Positions 12,972 through 24,955 of a stretch of 64,000 nucleotides of DNA are shown here, one piece after another (within the stretch, counting starts at the first letter, position 1; each line of letters starts with the position of its first letter). Origin of the DNA: Mikania micrantha (taxonomy: Eukaryota > Streptophyta > Magnoliopsida > Asterales > Asteraceae). The position numbers and the translations under genes were made by a program. The notes below the pieces were generated by a model. That model made no database searches, was not told where the DNA came from, and worked only from the letters and a program-made list of their open reading frames with translations. The stretch spans positions 62,543,648 through 62,607,647 of the forward strand of contig CM018685.1 of assembly GCA_009363875.1 (NCBI GenBank), in the 5' to 3' direction.

Positions 12972-13015
12972 GCTGATGTGGCGCTGATGTGGCGCTGATG
13001 TGACGCTGATGTGGC
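12972..13015 (+). repeat. four 11-bp subterminal repeats
   Basis: GCTGATGTGGC is repeated four times without gaps (third copy has one change) about 40 bp inside the right end of the PIF/Harbinger element. Subterminal repeats of this kind can bind the element's own DNA-binding protein; here that role is only inferred. Confidence 0.85.
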
Positions 13016-13360
13016 AACGGGGAAAAGTGGGGATAAATGGGACGACTCCTAGTCCCCTTATAGTAGGTTATAAATAAGAGCTCAAATAAATTCAAGAGTC
13101 TCTTTCTAAAATTGATACATACATACTAGAGGTGGCAATTTTTATCCATGTCAAAGGAAATGTGTTGGTTTGGGTAAACAATTGTAGTATAATGGGTTGA
13201 AATGGGTAACATCATAATATTAAATGGGTTGAGATGGGTAGTACTTAAACACAATGCGGGTCAAGACGGGTAACCAAAAAAGCATTCAAATGAAATGATT
13301 CAAACATTTAAGAATGATTAATAGAACATATTTGATGAGAAAATCACTAAAAATCATCCA

Positions 13361-13456
13361 AATGGACTATTTGCTTACTTTAAGTTAAACTAAATTGATG
13401 TTTTTTTAAGACTAATCCATTTGGACCCGAACTGATTTTGATGAAACCCATTCTGA
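13361..13456 (+). repeat. 96-bp direct repeat, left copy (right copy 13908-14003)
   Basis: The sequence from AATGGACTATTTGCTTAC to ACCCATTCTGA occurs at 13361-13456 and again at 13908-14003 with a single difference (TTGGACCC versus TTAGACCC). It brackets a 451-bp insert. This is far longer than any transposase-made target duplication. Confidence 0.9.
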
Positions 13457-13907
13457 GTGAGAGAAGAAGAACGTACCGGAGTGTGAGAGTGCGAAGGGAC
13501 TGTAGCGGCGGTCGGTGGCTTGAGTCGGCCTGAGGTTGAAGCGGAGGTTGTAGCGGCGGGGGTCTGAAACTTCGAGAGGGAGAGCTGAGAGAGAGGCGGC
13601 CGGAGGTTGAAGCGGCGGCGGCGGCAGGAGCTCGAAGCAGCGGCGGTGGCGCCAGAGCTTGAAGCAGCGGCGGCTGCTGGCGGTTTTCTTCAGTGAGCGT
13701 GAAAGAAGACGGGAAGATGAAAAATGGGGAGAAATTTTGTACCCCTAGGCTTTATTTTTCCATTCAGACTCATTTTTTAGCTTAATCATTCAGAGGTTGG
13801 ATGAACCATTCAGATGTGAAAAAAAACTGAAACAAACACCCTTATGTCTGATCGGTTCAGACCTTACCTCTTAATGGAATCATTAAGAGGTAAACAAACA
13901 GCCCCTT
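13457..13907. mobile_element. truncated CTGAATGG-type element
   Basis: The right end (complement AAGGGGCTGTTTGTTTACC) and internal words (ATTCAGA, GGTTCAGACC) match the family at 6787-8290, and like that element it has a GC-rich interior (GGCGGCGGCGG-type repeats, 13500-13690). A matching left terminal repeat is not visible, so the copy is truncated or rearranged. Confidence 0.5.
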
Positions 13908-14211
13908 AATGGACTATTTGCTTACTTTAAGTTAAACTAAATTGATGTTTTTTTAAGACTAATCCATTTAGACCCGAACTGATTTTGATGAAACCCATTC
14001 TGACATGCACCCATCCTGACCCGAATACGTTTTAACCCGATACTCAACCCGACCATTTTGCCGGGCATAATACATACCTACGTACAACAAGTATTATACA
14101 TATCATGGTTATGTAGTTGATCTAAAACATCAACTAAAATTAGTGTTCGACCTACTATCACATGTATCTCATTACAATTTTAATTTTCAAAAAAGGGTGA
14201 GAGGGATTTTA

Positions 14212-14547
14212 TGTTATGTGCCACCCACTGAATCCAAGGCAAAATCAAAGGGAGATCCCAAGCATACGGAAGTGGTCCAAGTCAATGATGTTTAATTTTA
14301 GAAGTGATAAACCTTTTAATTATTTTACCAATTTGCTATAATAAAGGATTGGTTGGGTTGATTGCCTTCCATTTTCCACGTAATGTTAGTATCTTGATTG
14401 AATTGTAATGATTCCTTGTATCTCCATATAAGGAGGACTTTTGATTTGAGAAGGATAGGCAAGAATTATTACTACCTTCGTCTCTTATTTTCTTTCTAAA
14501 CTCCTCTCTTAATTCTACTCTGTTGATTAACCGATCGATCCACATCA
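14212..14547 (+). repeat. 5' LTR of the young Ty3 element
   Basis: 336 bp, TG...CA termini. Identical as far as I can see to the 3' LTR at 18901-19236. It would contain the promoter and RNA start; the coding frame of the element also enters the equivalent sequence of the 3' LTR. Confidence 0.93.
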
Positions 14548-14548
14548 G

Positions 14549-14560
14549 TGGTATCAGAGC
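14549..14560 (+). promoter_or_regulatory. primer-binding site (initiator tRNA-Met)
   Basis: TGGTATCAGAGC one base after the 5' LTR is the standard plant site complementary to the 3' end of initiator tRNA-Met, where first-strand DNA synthesis starts. Confidence 0.92.
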
Positions 14561-14572
14561 GGTCTTGATCCA

Positions 14573-17500
14573 ATGGAAACTCGGAAGAAATCTCTTGAAC
14601 AATTTCAGCAAGAAACTCAAGAAAATTTCGAAAAATTCACATTCTTGATAGAGAAATTGTTAACGGAAGTTCAATCTCTTAAAGAAAAGGTGCCGTCCAA
14701 CTCTTCGGGAACGAATGAAGGACGGATTGTTGTCACCGGAGGTGGGGGGAAGCCATACTTGAAACTCCATTTTCCCCGATTTAACGGAGAGGAACCCACG
14801 GGGTGGATCTATCAAGCCGAGCAATACTTTGATTTCCAGAAAGTAGCACCAGAAGATCAGGTACAATTGGCATCTTTTCATTTAGATGGCATTGCGCTTC
14901 AATGGCATCGTTGGTTTTCAAAAACCAAAGGCCCGATGACGTGGTCGGAATTCACTACCGCGTTGTTGAGTCGGTTTGGACCAACAGATTATGAGGAGCC
15001 CTCTGAGTCTTTTCACCGGCTTAAACAACTCACAACTGTTGCCACATATATCGAAGCCTTCGAACGGTTGTCTCACCGTGTTGACGGTTTATCAGAACCG
15101 TTCCTTGTAGGTTGTTTTATTGGTGGGTTGAAGGAAGAAATTCGCTTGGAGGTGAAGCTCAAAAAGCCTCGTTCTTTAGTTGAAGCAATGGGGTTGGCAA
15201 GGTTGGTGGAAGAGAAGTTGACTTTACAACGTAAAGTTTTTGTTCCTCAGAAGTCTCACGGTTTGAATACATTTTCTAGGAACACTTCCAGCCCAGGAAT
15301 ATTGGGACCGGGACCCACACCTCGTTTAACTTTTCCCTCACCCAACCCGATCCGTCGCCTTTCAAATACGGAGGCCAAGGAACGGCGTGAAAAAGGACTA
15401 TGTTACTACTGTGATGAACGATATGCACCGGGACATAAATGTTCCAAGCCACAATTGTTTATGATTAGCGATACAACAGAAGTCGAGCAGGAACACTCAG
15501 AAGAGGTTCCGGAGGTGCAACAACCCGAAGAAACACCGGCCGAAATTTCGTTCCATGCGATTTCGGGTACCATCCTACCACAAACCCTACGCTTGTCAGG
15601 TCGCATAAAAAATAAAGAAGTTGTTGTTTTGGTAGATGGAGGAAGTACTCACAATTTTATTGATCAAGCTTTAGTGGATCGATTTGGACTTGTTGTTAAC
15701 CATGATGTTAATTTTGAGGTGGTTGTGGCTAATCGAGAAAAATTGGTATGCACAGGAAGGGTGAAAGACCTTTCCATTATCATTCAAGGATATACAATAG
15801 CTACAGATTTTTTTGTTCTACCAGTTGCGGCTTGTCCAATTGTGTTAGGAGTCCAGTGGTTGAAAACCTTAGGACCGGTTGAAATTGATTTCCAAAATCT
15901 TACTCTTGGGTTCCAATTAGCTGGTTCATATCATAAATTACAAGGTTTGAAAGGGACAGACTTGGTTTCTTTAAAATCAAAAGAATGTATGGGGCTGAAT
16001 GGAGTAGCAATGCTTTTTCAAATTAGTCCAATTTTCAATCAGCCACTCCATGATCATAAACCGTGTTCGGCTATCCAATTGGTTCTAACCGAATTTGCTG
16101 AAGTTTTTCAAGAACCCAGGGGGCTACCTCCTAGGCGTTCCCAGGACCACAGCATACCATTGTTACCCGGTTCTAGACCTGTTAGTTCCCGGCCGTACCG
16201 TCAACCGTACTATCAAAAAAATGAGATTGAAAGACAGGTGAAGGAGTTACTCCAACAGGGGTTAATACGTCCTAGTCACAGTCCTTTTTCATCACCGGTA
16301 TTACTTGTTAAAAAATCGGATGGTACTTGGAGGTTTTGTGTTGACTATCGAGCAATAAATGATATTACCGTTAAGGATAAATATCCTATTCCGATTATCG
16401 ATGAACTTCTCGATGAACTCTTTGGTGCAACAATTTTCTCTAAACTTGATCTTCGGTCGGGATACCATCAGATACGTGTAACAGAAGGAGACATTCAAAA
16501 GACGGCATTTCGGACGCATGAGGGACACTATGAATTCGTCGTGATGCCTTTTGGTCTTACCAATGCTCCGGCTACTTTTCAATGTCTCATGAATGATCTT
16601 TTCCGACAATATCTTCGTAAGTTTGTATTGGTGTTTTTTGACGATATATTGGTTTACTCTCGGTCCATTGATGAACATGTAAATCATTTAAGGCTGGTCT
16701 TAAAAATTCTGCATACTAATCAGCTCTTTGCAAAATCATCTAAATGTTGTTTTGGGGTGAAGCAAGTGAATTATTTGGGTCATGTGATTAGTCCTAAGGG
16801 TGTTTCAGTAGAAAGGGAAAAGATTGAAGCGATATTATCTTGGCCGGTTCCTACTAATGCCAAAGGTGTACGTGGGTTTTTGGGTCTCGCCGGATATTAT
16901 AGGAAGTTTATTAAAGGATTTGGAAGTATGGCTGCCCCACTACATAAACTCGTCGGAAAGGGACCCTTTGTATGGGATGAGGCTGCTGCTAATTCATTTG
17001 AATCATTAAAAACCGCTCTCACCTCCGCACCGACTTTGGGCTTGCCAGATTGGTGTCAACCATTTACCATTGAGTGTGATGCAAGTGGAGTGGGTATCGG
17101 TGCTGTTCTAACTCAAAACGGTAAACCACTTGCCTACTTTAGTGCGCCTCTAAAGGGTGTTATGTTATCATGGTCCACATACGAAAAGGAGATGCTCGCG
17201 GTTGTTAAAGCGGTGCGTAAGTGGCGTCCTTATTTGTTGGGAAGAAGGTTTGTAGTTAAGACCGACCATCTAAGCTTAAAGTACCTACTTGAGCAACGCA
17301 TCACGACCCCGGCTCAAGCAAGATGGCTACCCAAGCTTTTGGGATATGATTATAAAATTGAGTATAAACGGGAGTTACTAATCGAGGGGCTGATGCTTTG
17401 TCTCGATGTTATGAACTCCAATTTATATCTCTCTCACATCCTTCTACCACTTTATGGGCTGACATCCAACGAGAAGTTAATCTGGATCCTTATTATGGTA

Positions 17501-18984
17501 AATTACCCACCTCATTGCATGCAACCTCAAAGAGGAGGATTTTAAAAAGAGATGGTGTGTGGTTTCGTGATGGTTCAATCATATTAAGCCCATCTTCTCC
17601 TTTATTACCTACTGTATTAAAGCTAGGCCATTCATCACCAGAAGGTGGTCATTTTGGTCTTCATAAGACATTGACAAAAATAAGAAGTAACTTTTGGTGG
17701 GAGGGACTAAAATCCTCGGTGAAGAAGCATATAAAGGAGTGCCAAACTTGCCAACGATTCAAATCAGATAGCATGAAACCGGCAGGCCTGTTACAGCCAC
17801 TGCCGATTCCTAAACAGGTGTGGGAAGATATAAGCATGGATTTTATAGAAGGGCTACCGATTTCTAATGGGTTTTCTGTGATCATGGTGGTGGTTGATCG
17901 ATTATCAAAGTATGCACACTTTATATCCCTCCGTCATCCATTTACTGCAGAAACTGTTGCTCGTGAATTTGTGAATTCCATTGTACGGTTACACGGATTT
18001 CCCTCTACGGTGGTAAGTGACCGTGATAAAGTCTTCATTAGCACTTTTTGGCAAACTCTTTTTAAATTGCAGGGAACAGTTTTGTGTATGAGCTCAAGCT
18101 ATCACCCACAAACAGACGGTCAGACAGAAGTAGTTAACCGAACGTTAGAGCAATACTTGAGATGTTTCACAGGTGACAAACCAAAAAAGTGGAATGATTG
18201 GTTACCATGGGCAGAATACAGTTACAACACATCAATCCACACTTCTACTAAGATGATGCCTTTTCAGATCGTATATGGCCGGCTACCACCTAAGTTGATT
18301 CCATATGTTCCGGGTACAACGCAGGTTCAAGAGGTGGATACGTATCTAAATGACCGAGATGAAGTTTTAAGGCAGCTACGTTCTAACCTCCTCATAGCCC
18401 AAAATCGGATGAAAGTAAATACGGATCGCCGCCGTCGGGAATTAGAATTCAGTGTGGGTGACCTGGTTTACATTAAACTACAACCCTATCGCCAATCTAG
18501 CGTGGTCAAACGTGCTTCAACAAAGCTTGGTCCACGTTTTTTTGGCCCGTACAAAGTTTTGAAGAGAGTGGGATCGGTAGCTTACCAGGTGGAGTTACCT
18601 CCGGGCTCTCTTATACACGACGTCTTCCATGTGAGTTTACTGCGTCGTTTTGTTGGGACAACACCAGATATTGCTCCTGTGACAAAGAATGAACCAGTGG
18701 TTTCACCAAATATTATGCAACCGGAACGAATTCTTGAAGAACGGGTTGTTCAGAAGGGTAAATACCGGCCAAAACAGGAGCTACTTGTTAAATGGCGAGG
18801 TCGCCCGCTAGAGGAGGCAACTTGGGAGACTAAGTGGCGTTTCATTCGAGCTTATCCAGATTTTCACCTTGAGGACAAGGTGTCTGCAAGGGGGGTGGAA
18901 TGTTATGTGCCACCCACTGAATCCAAGGCAAAATCAAAGGGAGATCCCAAGCATACGGAAGTGGTCCAAGTCAATGATGTTTAA
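14573..18984 (+). CDS. gag-pol polyprotein, interrupted by one frameshift
   Basis: Encodes the structural and enzymatic proteins of the retrotransposon. The first frame (14573-17545) holds the capsid region (about residues 75-215), a CCHC knuckle (CYYCDERYAPGHKC, near residue 276), the protease active site (LVDGGSTHNF, near 354), reverse transcriptase with the FFDDILVYS catalytic motif (near 689) and most of RNase H (ECDASGVGIGAV). Near 17370 a G run appears one base short, throwing the frame. The remainder continues in the next frame to 18984 with the integrase zinc finger (HSSPEGGHFGLH, CQTCQRF), DDE core (SMDFIEGLP, VSDRDKVF) and a chromodomain (LLVKWRGRPLEEATWE). The stop lies inside the 3' LTR. 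With identical LTRs this single defect is either a new mutation or an assembly error. Confidence 0.92.
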
Positions 18985-19236
18985 TTTTAGAAGTGATAAA
19001 CCTTTTAATTATTTTACCAATTTGCTATAATAAAGGATTGGTTGGGTTGATTGCCTTCCATTTTCCACGTAATGTTAGTATCTTGATTGAATTGTAATGA
19101 TTCCTTGTATCTCCATATAAGGAGGACTTTTGATTTGAGAAGGATAGGCAAGAATTATTACTACCTTCGTCTCTTATTTTCTTTCTAAACTCCTCTCTTA
19201 ATTCTACTCTGTTGATTAACCGATCGATCCACATCA
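18901..19236 (+). repeat. 3' LTR of the young Ty3 element
   Basis: 336 bp, apparently identical to the 5' LTR and preceded by the polypurine tract at 18888-18900. The last 28 codons of the polyprotein and its stop are encoded within this LTR. Confidence 0.93.
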
Positions 19237-19569
19237 TTTTACTCAATCATAAACCTTCTCAAATGAAGTTAGATTGAACTCAATCCACCAACATTAGAAT
19301 TGACTCGTCAAATTTTATAATCTTATCTTTTATAGCTTAGCTTTTGGATTTAGAGTTTAAATTTTAGATTTTAAGCTATGTAATTTATGTTTCTAGCTAA
19401 TTGTGTTTTTTTTTCTCGTTAACATTATGTCTTTTTTATTCATATCGTTGTGTCTATCATGTTCATCATTATGCATCAAGGTCTAACTTTATGGTTTAGT
19501 TTTAGGGGGTTTAACTTTTAAGTTTAGGTCCTATTGTATAGCTTTCGGTTTTATAATTTATGTTTTTCA

Positions 19570-20194
19570 GCTCAGGGGCTGTTTGGTAGAATCCGTATCA
19601 ATAAGTGCTGAACTAGTAAGAGGTCTGAACGAATAAGAGGCTCTGAACCAGTTAAGTGCTGAATCAATAATGCTGTTTGGTTGGACCTCTGAATGAATAT
19701 GAAGAATGACTATTTTACCCTTCTGTACTATCTGTGCTAAATTAAATATGCACTTTGAGCAGATATTTGAATAACATTGCTAAATCGTTTTTGCCTCCAA
19801 TTAATCCTAAATCGTTTTTGTGCGATTTCTATAAATCAAGGAACAAGAACAAAGAACTCATCACAAATAAAAACAATGAACAAGAACAATAACATATGAA
19901 CTAATCAATGAACACTAACAAATAATTTATCACAAATCCATAAACAATAACATATAATTTATGACAAATCAATGAACAAGAAGCACACGGCTCGAGTCTC
20001 GCTCGAAAAAAGTTCGAAAAAGGCTCGGTTCGAAAAAAGCTCGTTAAAAACGAGCCGAGCCGAGCCGGAGCCAGGGTTGGCTCGGCTCGAGCTCCACTCG
20101 TTGGCTCGGCTCGTGGCTCGGCTTGATTTTTAATATATATATGTATATATATATATATGTATCAAATTATATACACACACATATATATTATATT

Positions 20195-20226
<32 letters not shown>

Positions 20227-20545
20227 TATACATAATATATATACATTTATATTTATATATATACAATATCTTATACACATATTTATTTAAATATACACAT
20301 TATGTATAATATATATGTATGTATATATACATGTATAATATATATATATATATTAGATTTTATATATATGTAAAGTGGAGGAAAAAACAAAAAAAAACGA
20401 GCTGGCTCGTGGCTCGAGGTTTTTTACGAGCCGAGCTTGAACCAGGATTTTTGGCACGAAATAAATTTTGGCTCGGCTCGAGCTCGGCTCGAAAATCCAC
20501 GAGCCGAGCTGGAGCCAGGCCTGGCTCGGCTAAGCTTGGCTCGAT
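19570..20545. mobile_element. decayed miniature elements with GAGCCGAGC words
   Basis: At 19572 GGGGCTGTTTGGTAGAAT is a terminus of the CTGAATGG-type family seen at 6787-8290; CTGAAC words follow to about 19720. From 19985 to 20115 and 20395 to 20545, GAGCCGAGCC/GGCTCGGCTC words repeat in both orientations around a long TA-rich microsatellite (20130-20360). The same words fill the hAT-type element at 60808-61314. Exact ends and target duplications were not found. Confidence 0.4.
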
Positions 20546-21685
20546 TATAACCCTAGGTCTAGCTTTAATTAAGATTTAGTTTTTGAGTCTAGCTTTTAGA
20601 ATTTATGTTTTTTTATATCATTATGTCTTTGTTGTTTGTGTTAGTTTTAGATTTTAGAATTTGAAGAGTAGTTCCAACATCATCAAAATAAGTTCAACGA
20701 AAGTTTATTTGAGAAGGATTTTAAATTGTTAAAATTCTGTTTTACCCTTTTAACCATAAAAAAAATCTTTTAAAATAATCTTACGCTATATTACCAGTGT
20801 TAATGATTCGTTTTTTAAAGTTTTTAAGTGAAACCGTAAGCTAAACTGTTAATAATGGATTTGAATAATGAAAATTAAAACCAAAACTTAAAAATCGAAT
20901 CAAGCCAAAACATTATCAATAAAAATCGAACCAAACATATCAAACCTAATCTTCATTCCATAAAACTTTATACCAAAGGCATTTTATTCCATAAAGGCCA
21001 ATTATGCCATTTCTCAACCGATGCGCCACGAAATATCGGTTGTCTCCAAGAGTTGCATAGATGTGGGACCCATGGGCCACTTATGCCCACGTGCATGCCA
21101 TCTGCCATCACGTGGATTATTAGCTTGACTGGTGAGTAGTCCAATCACGTGCGTTTGCCTTTTTTTACAAACCACCACGGTAGGTTCTTACACGTTTTTC
21201 ACCTACCTCTCAATGCAATACGGGTCGTATAAATAACTAATTGTTAGAGTATTCGTCGTTCACGTAGACGTCATATAGGTGTCATATAAATAGCTATTAT
21301 CATCACCTCCGTATCATTATACAGTCATGTGTATTGGTGAAGTGTGTTCAAAAAAATGTGTATTGGTGAAGCCTGCATCATTTTATGTAAACGTTACGTA
21401 CGCGTCGTATAAACAACTAACACCATTACCCACTCATCATTTTATGTCAGCTTCACATCTTTTATCATCACCTCATCATTCCATTTTAATCATTACATTT
21501 ATTTAATATTTTATTATTTGATTGTTTTATTTTTTTTAATTAAAGACTAAATTAAAAATGTAATAATAAAATTACATAATAAAAGTAAAAAAAAGTTACA
21601 TAATAAAATTTAAAAAATATTAAAATAAAATTACTGAATATTATTTTTTTTTTCATTATCCGCTTCTTTGTAGTTGTTTGAAGAC
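20546..21685. other. intergenic DNA, no gene seen
   Basis: No exon could be supported. Three CACGTG hexamers lie within about 60 bp (near 21091, 21113 and 21147), but no gene start is visible nearby. Confidence 0.4.
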
Positions 21686-21689
21686 AAAG

Positions 21690-22082
21690 CTTGTGGGCGT
21701 TTTCCTTTATTTTTTTCGACCGGACGGACGTTGAGGAGAGGGTGGGGGCATGTCCATCTCGACTTCATTGGAGTCGAGATTGAGTGATTGTGTACTTATC
21801 AGACAATGACGTCTTGGTTCGTTTCGAAGTTTGTAACTTCGGGACAGGATGTCATTTTGTTGATTTTCTTATAACTTGTCACGTCACGATGTGATAAAAT
21901 AACCCATTTTCTCTAGCATAGGCCATCAACACCTCATTCATGACCATAACATCATTAGCACCACTATTCCGGTTGTAGCGGTGTGCCGGTGTTGGTATGA
22001 TATATATATACCATAAAAATAAAATAAAATACATGTGAAAAAATAAAAACAGTTTTAACGGGTAAAAAAAAACATCAAGCAT
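21690..22082 (-). pseudogene. possible remnant of a PIF/Harbinger-associated (NAM-like) protein
   Basis: On the minus strand, pieces in shifting frames resemble the small DNA-binding protein that accompanies plant PIF/Harbinger transposases: NDVMVMNEVLMAYARENG near 22000-21900, then KRTKTSLSDKYT near 21830, then EVEMDMPPPSPQRPSGRKK near 21770-21715. Stops and frame changes separate them. The match is from memory of the family's typical SKRTKTS and RPxGRxKAK signatures and is not certain. Confidence 0.3.
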
Positions 22083-23260
22083 ATCTTCATGGAAGCTAAC
22101 ATATGAAGACGAATGGAGCAGAATTATTTTAATGCCACAATTAATGTATGGAACTCAGTGTATGTGACATGTGTCATCGTTACGATATTTCTCATTTTCT
22201 TTTCGTGTGTCATTTTAAAAAATGTATCCTAGTATTTTTATCATAACAAGTATTAATAAATAAATCCCTAGGTGTTTTTTTTCAGTGGCCTGTTTGCATG
22301 ATTAATAAATAAAAAAAATTAAATAAACTTATTTATAAATTACAATCCGTTATATTTTTAAATAACCCTTCTCAACATGTTGAAGACAAAAAGTTATTTA
22401 ATCGTGTTTTTGACAGGTTAGATTAACTAAGAATAATTTAGACAATTTTTAACGTATTATAAACATGTCGTCATACTGGTAATACAAAATTTGTATAACT
22501 CAAACCCAAACTTATGTAACTCTAATTAAATCATGTTACATTAACATCTTTATATCATAATCTTGAACCCAAAATTTAATAAATTTAGTTTAGATTCCTT
22601 AAATAAAATCAAATCAAATATATACTTTTATCAATAACGTCAATTGGGATTTAAATTTGATAAATGCTCTTTAATTATATGTAATTAATTGTTTTTTTGG
22701 GAAATTTATGTCACGGATGCATATACGAACCTAGAATTTTATATTCTTCTAACTTTAATTGCAGTAAAACTAATTATATGTTAGTTTCTATTTTCTAAGT
22801 AGTTGAAACACACTTTTTTTTATAACAAACTATGTTTTTCATCAAGTCTTTTCATAATACAAATGGATTCCTAAAACTCAACAATTCACGGACTCTAACA
22901 ACAGCTTCTCGATATCCAACACCCAGTTGTTGGCAAACGCTGAACCGAGCAAATTCACATGCTCTTCAGAAGGAAACCTGTTATGTGGTAAAACTTCTAC
23001 TAACCGCTTTGACAAGGATTTGAACACATGATCTCATATAGACTAAATCTTACGAGAAAGACGAAGCACAAACACTTAACATATATATCACTCAATATTT
23101 TAATCAAGATTTCAAACGGTTTATTAATTCTCATGTATCAATTAAGTTCACAGATCATTTAAGGTAAAAATAATTGAAGCGTACAGTCATATATTGGTAC
23201 AAGTTTTGATACATAACGTACCCATGATAAAAAAAACCTATACATACATATATATATGTA
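22083..23260. other. intergenic DNA, no gene seen
   Basis: AT-rich sequence without supportable genes. A stretch at 22990-23040 read on the minus strand has a weak box B-like GTGTTCAAATCC but no other SINE feature. Confidence 0.4.
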
Positions 23261-23264
23261 GGGG

Positions 23265-23985
23265 CCGGTTATTGTACAAAGGAAATTAACGTGAGAAGAG
23301 TAGGAAGCCACAGGATCGCGCCATGTGTAATCTGGGTAAGGGGTATAATGGTCCATAATAAATAAAAAATGTTATGTTCACATATATAACTGAATAAAAA
23401 TACGGACAATAGGCCAAGAATTACGGACTTGAGCATTCAAAATACGGACCATAGGCAAAAAAATACGTACCAGTCTTTACAGTTTAATTATTCAGAGGCC
23501 AAACGAGAGGCCAAACAGTTGGTACAAAATGATACGATCTATAGGCAAAAAAATGTGTTCTGAAGGCAACAAAAATACGTTCCATAGGCAAAAAAATACG
23601 TTCTGACATATCTGATACCTAAATCACGTACCAAGTTAAAAAAATACAGACCGTGGTAAAAAAATGAGAAAAAACCATATCAATATGATACTCAAATTAA
23701 AGATTATGAAATTCTCTATTTTATGGTGTATGTTTTTAAAAAAAATAATAAAGCGTTTAAAAGTTATTGAATTTTTCAAAAACTGGTGGAAGTTTCTTTA
23801 AATTTAAAAAATGGGTTATTTTCTCTTTTACCCTTTCTGTTACAAATCAACGCATGTTTTGTGAAATAATTGAATGAGTGGAGACCACTAGATCTTAACC
23901 ATTAATTGATTTGATCAATGGCTCATAATTTATCCTATCCTTTTTAGGTTAATTTCCCATTGTATTTGATCTCCCTCCTATGTAT
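23265..23985. mobile_element. palindromic element in TA-rich DNA with internal short array
   Basis: The left end (TAGGGGCCGG...TACAAAGGAAATTAACG) and the complement of the right end (TAGGAGGGAG...TACAATGGGAAATTAACC) are diverged inverted repeats. Both ends abut TA-rich microsatellites (about 23246-23263 and 23985-24015). Inside (23385-23660) an irregular array of about 20-bp units repeats CCATAGGCAAAAAAATACG. The pattern resembles Micron-type elements described from rice TA microsatellites, but the family link is inference. Confidence 0.45.
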
Positions 23986-24950
23986 GTATATATAGATATA
24001 GATATATATATCTAAAAGCGTGTGTTTTGTGGCTGCCGGTGTATCTGCTTGATGTTCAATTTTTATCTGCATTTGCACCTGCACCTTATTTGAAACACTC
24101 TCATCTTAATTTCTTTCAGGGGTTTGAGACAGAATTAATGAGGTGCAGATGTATCTGCAGACAAAAGATGTCATCTTTAATTCTTTCATATAATCATATG
24201 AATACATACATACATACCTGTCACATATATATGTGTATGTCAGTGTGTGTAAATGATGAAAAATAAGAGGAAGAAGATATGAAGATCATGGTTATATATG
24301 CGTCATGTGATTAAAAGGTAAGGTGTTAAATGTTTCGTGGTGTCGTCGTATCAAGCCGTTAAAAAAACGTTTTTATGATGTGTTTTTTTTTTTTTTTAAT
24401 TAGAATCAACAAGGTTAGATTAATTAATGTTCATTTTTGTGTTCAAGTAAGTTCAGTAGAGTGAAAGTTAAAGGGTTGATTATCATTATTATTATTATTA
24501 TTATTTGTCAGACCATAAAACATTTGATATAATTAGTATTCCTTTGAATGTTTAACAATCTATTTTCAACCTGTATTAATAAAAAAAATTGTTTCTCTCA
24601 TTATTTTACTTGATGAAATTCCTAGAAGATGAATTTTGAGTATCGGATTTGTTAAGTTTAAATAAAAGTTTTATTTATTTATTTATTTATTTGTTTATTT
24701 TTGATGTTTAATGTTTTGTGTGGTAAATTTGGGTTATATCAACTGAAAGACTCGAACAGACAGTTTTGTTTATTATCTTTCTCCTTCTGATGCTTCTATT
24801 TTGTGATTGATATATGTGTGTCAACAATTTTTAGATCGACACGAAGTGGTTCAACCCATCGAACAAATTAAATCAGATAATAAGATGATTAAAAGTAATT
24901 ACAAAGCTAATTATATATTTTAGAAAATTGCTGGACATTATCTATGACGC
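23986..24950. other. intergenic DNA, no gene seen
   Basis: Contains short TTA/TTTA microsatellites (24485-24505, 24670-24700) and no supportable gene. Confidence 0.4.
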
Positions 24951-24955
24951 TTATA

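Larger units (their letters stand above)
11120..13057 (+). mobile_element. PIF/Harbinger DNA transposon, 1,938 bp, mutated
   Basis: The element has imperfect 18-bp terminal inverted repeats: GGGGAGACGGAGTGGAGC on the left and GGGGACTAGGAGTCGTCC on the complement of the right end. They are flanked by the 3-bp target duplication TTA (11117-11119 and 13058-13060), which is diagnostic for PIF/Harbinger. It encodes a HARBI1/DDE_Tnp_4-type transposase with one intron and no visible second (Myb-like) protein, so mobility would need that partner from elsewhere. Two nonsense changes and a frameshift make this copy unable to supply its own transposase. Confidence 0.9.
13131..14075 (+). mobile_element. 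GGGTTGG-family MITE, interrupted
   Basis: Starts near TAGAGGTGGCAATTTTTATC and ends near CCGGGCATAATACATACCTA. Its left and right parts together match the roughly 400-bp copy at 51700-52100. The match is interrupted by a 451-bp foreign segment (13457-13907), and a 96-bp piece of the MITE is present on both sides of that segment. No coding capacity. Confidence 0.6.
14212..19236 (+). mobile_element. Ty3-type LTR retrotransposon (chromovirus, Reina-like), full length
   Basis: A 5,025-bp element flanked by a perfect 5-bp target duplication TTTTA (14207-14211, 19237-19241). Two 336-bp LTRs (14212-14547, 18901-19236), each starting TGTTATGTG and ending CCACATCA, appear identical by eye, so the insertion is very recent. 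Next to the 5' LTR is a primer-binding site for initiator tRNA-Met, and next to the 3' LTR a purine-rich tract (AAGGGGGGTGGAA). One gag-pol frame with order protease, reverse transcriptase, RNase H, integrase and a C-terminal chromodomain places it among Ty3 chromoviruses; short LTRs and 5-kb size suit the Reina clade (inference). Confidence 0.95.

Noticed and set aside
21085..21155. Cluster of three CACGTG G-box motifs as a regulatory region
   Set aside because: No transcription unit begins nearby, and the surrounding sequence looks like decayed repeat DNA.
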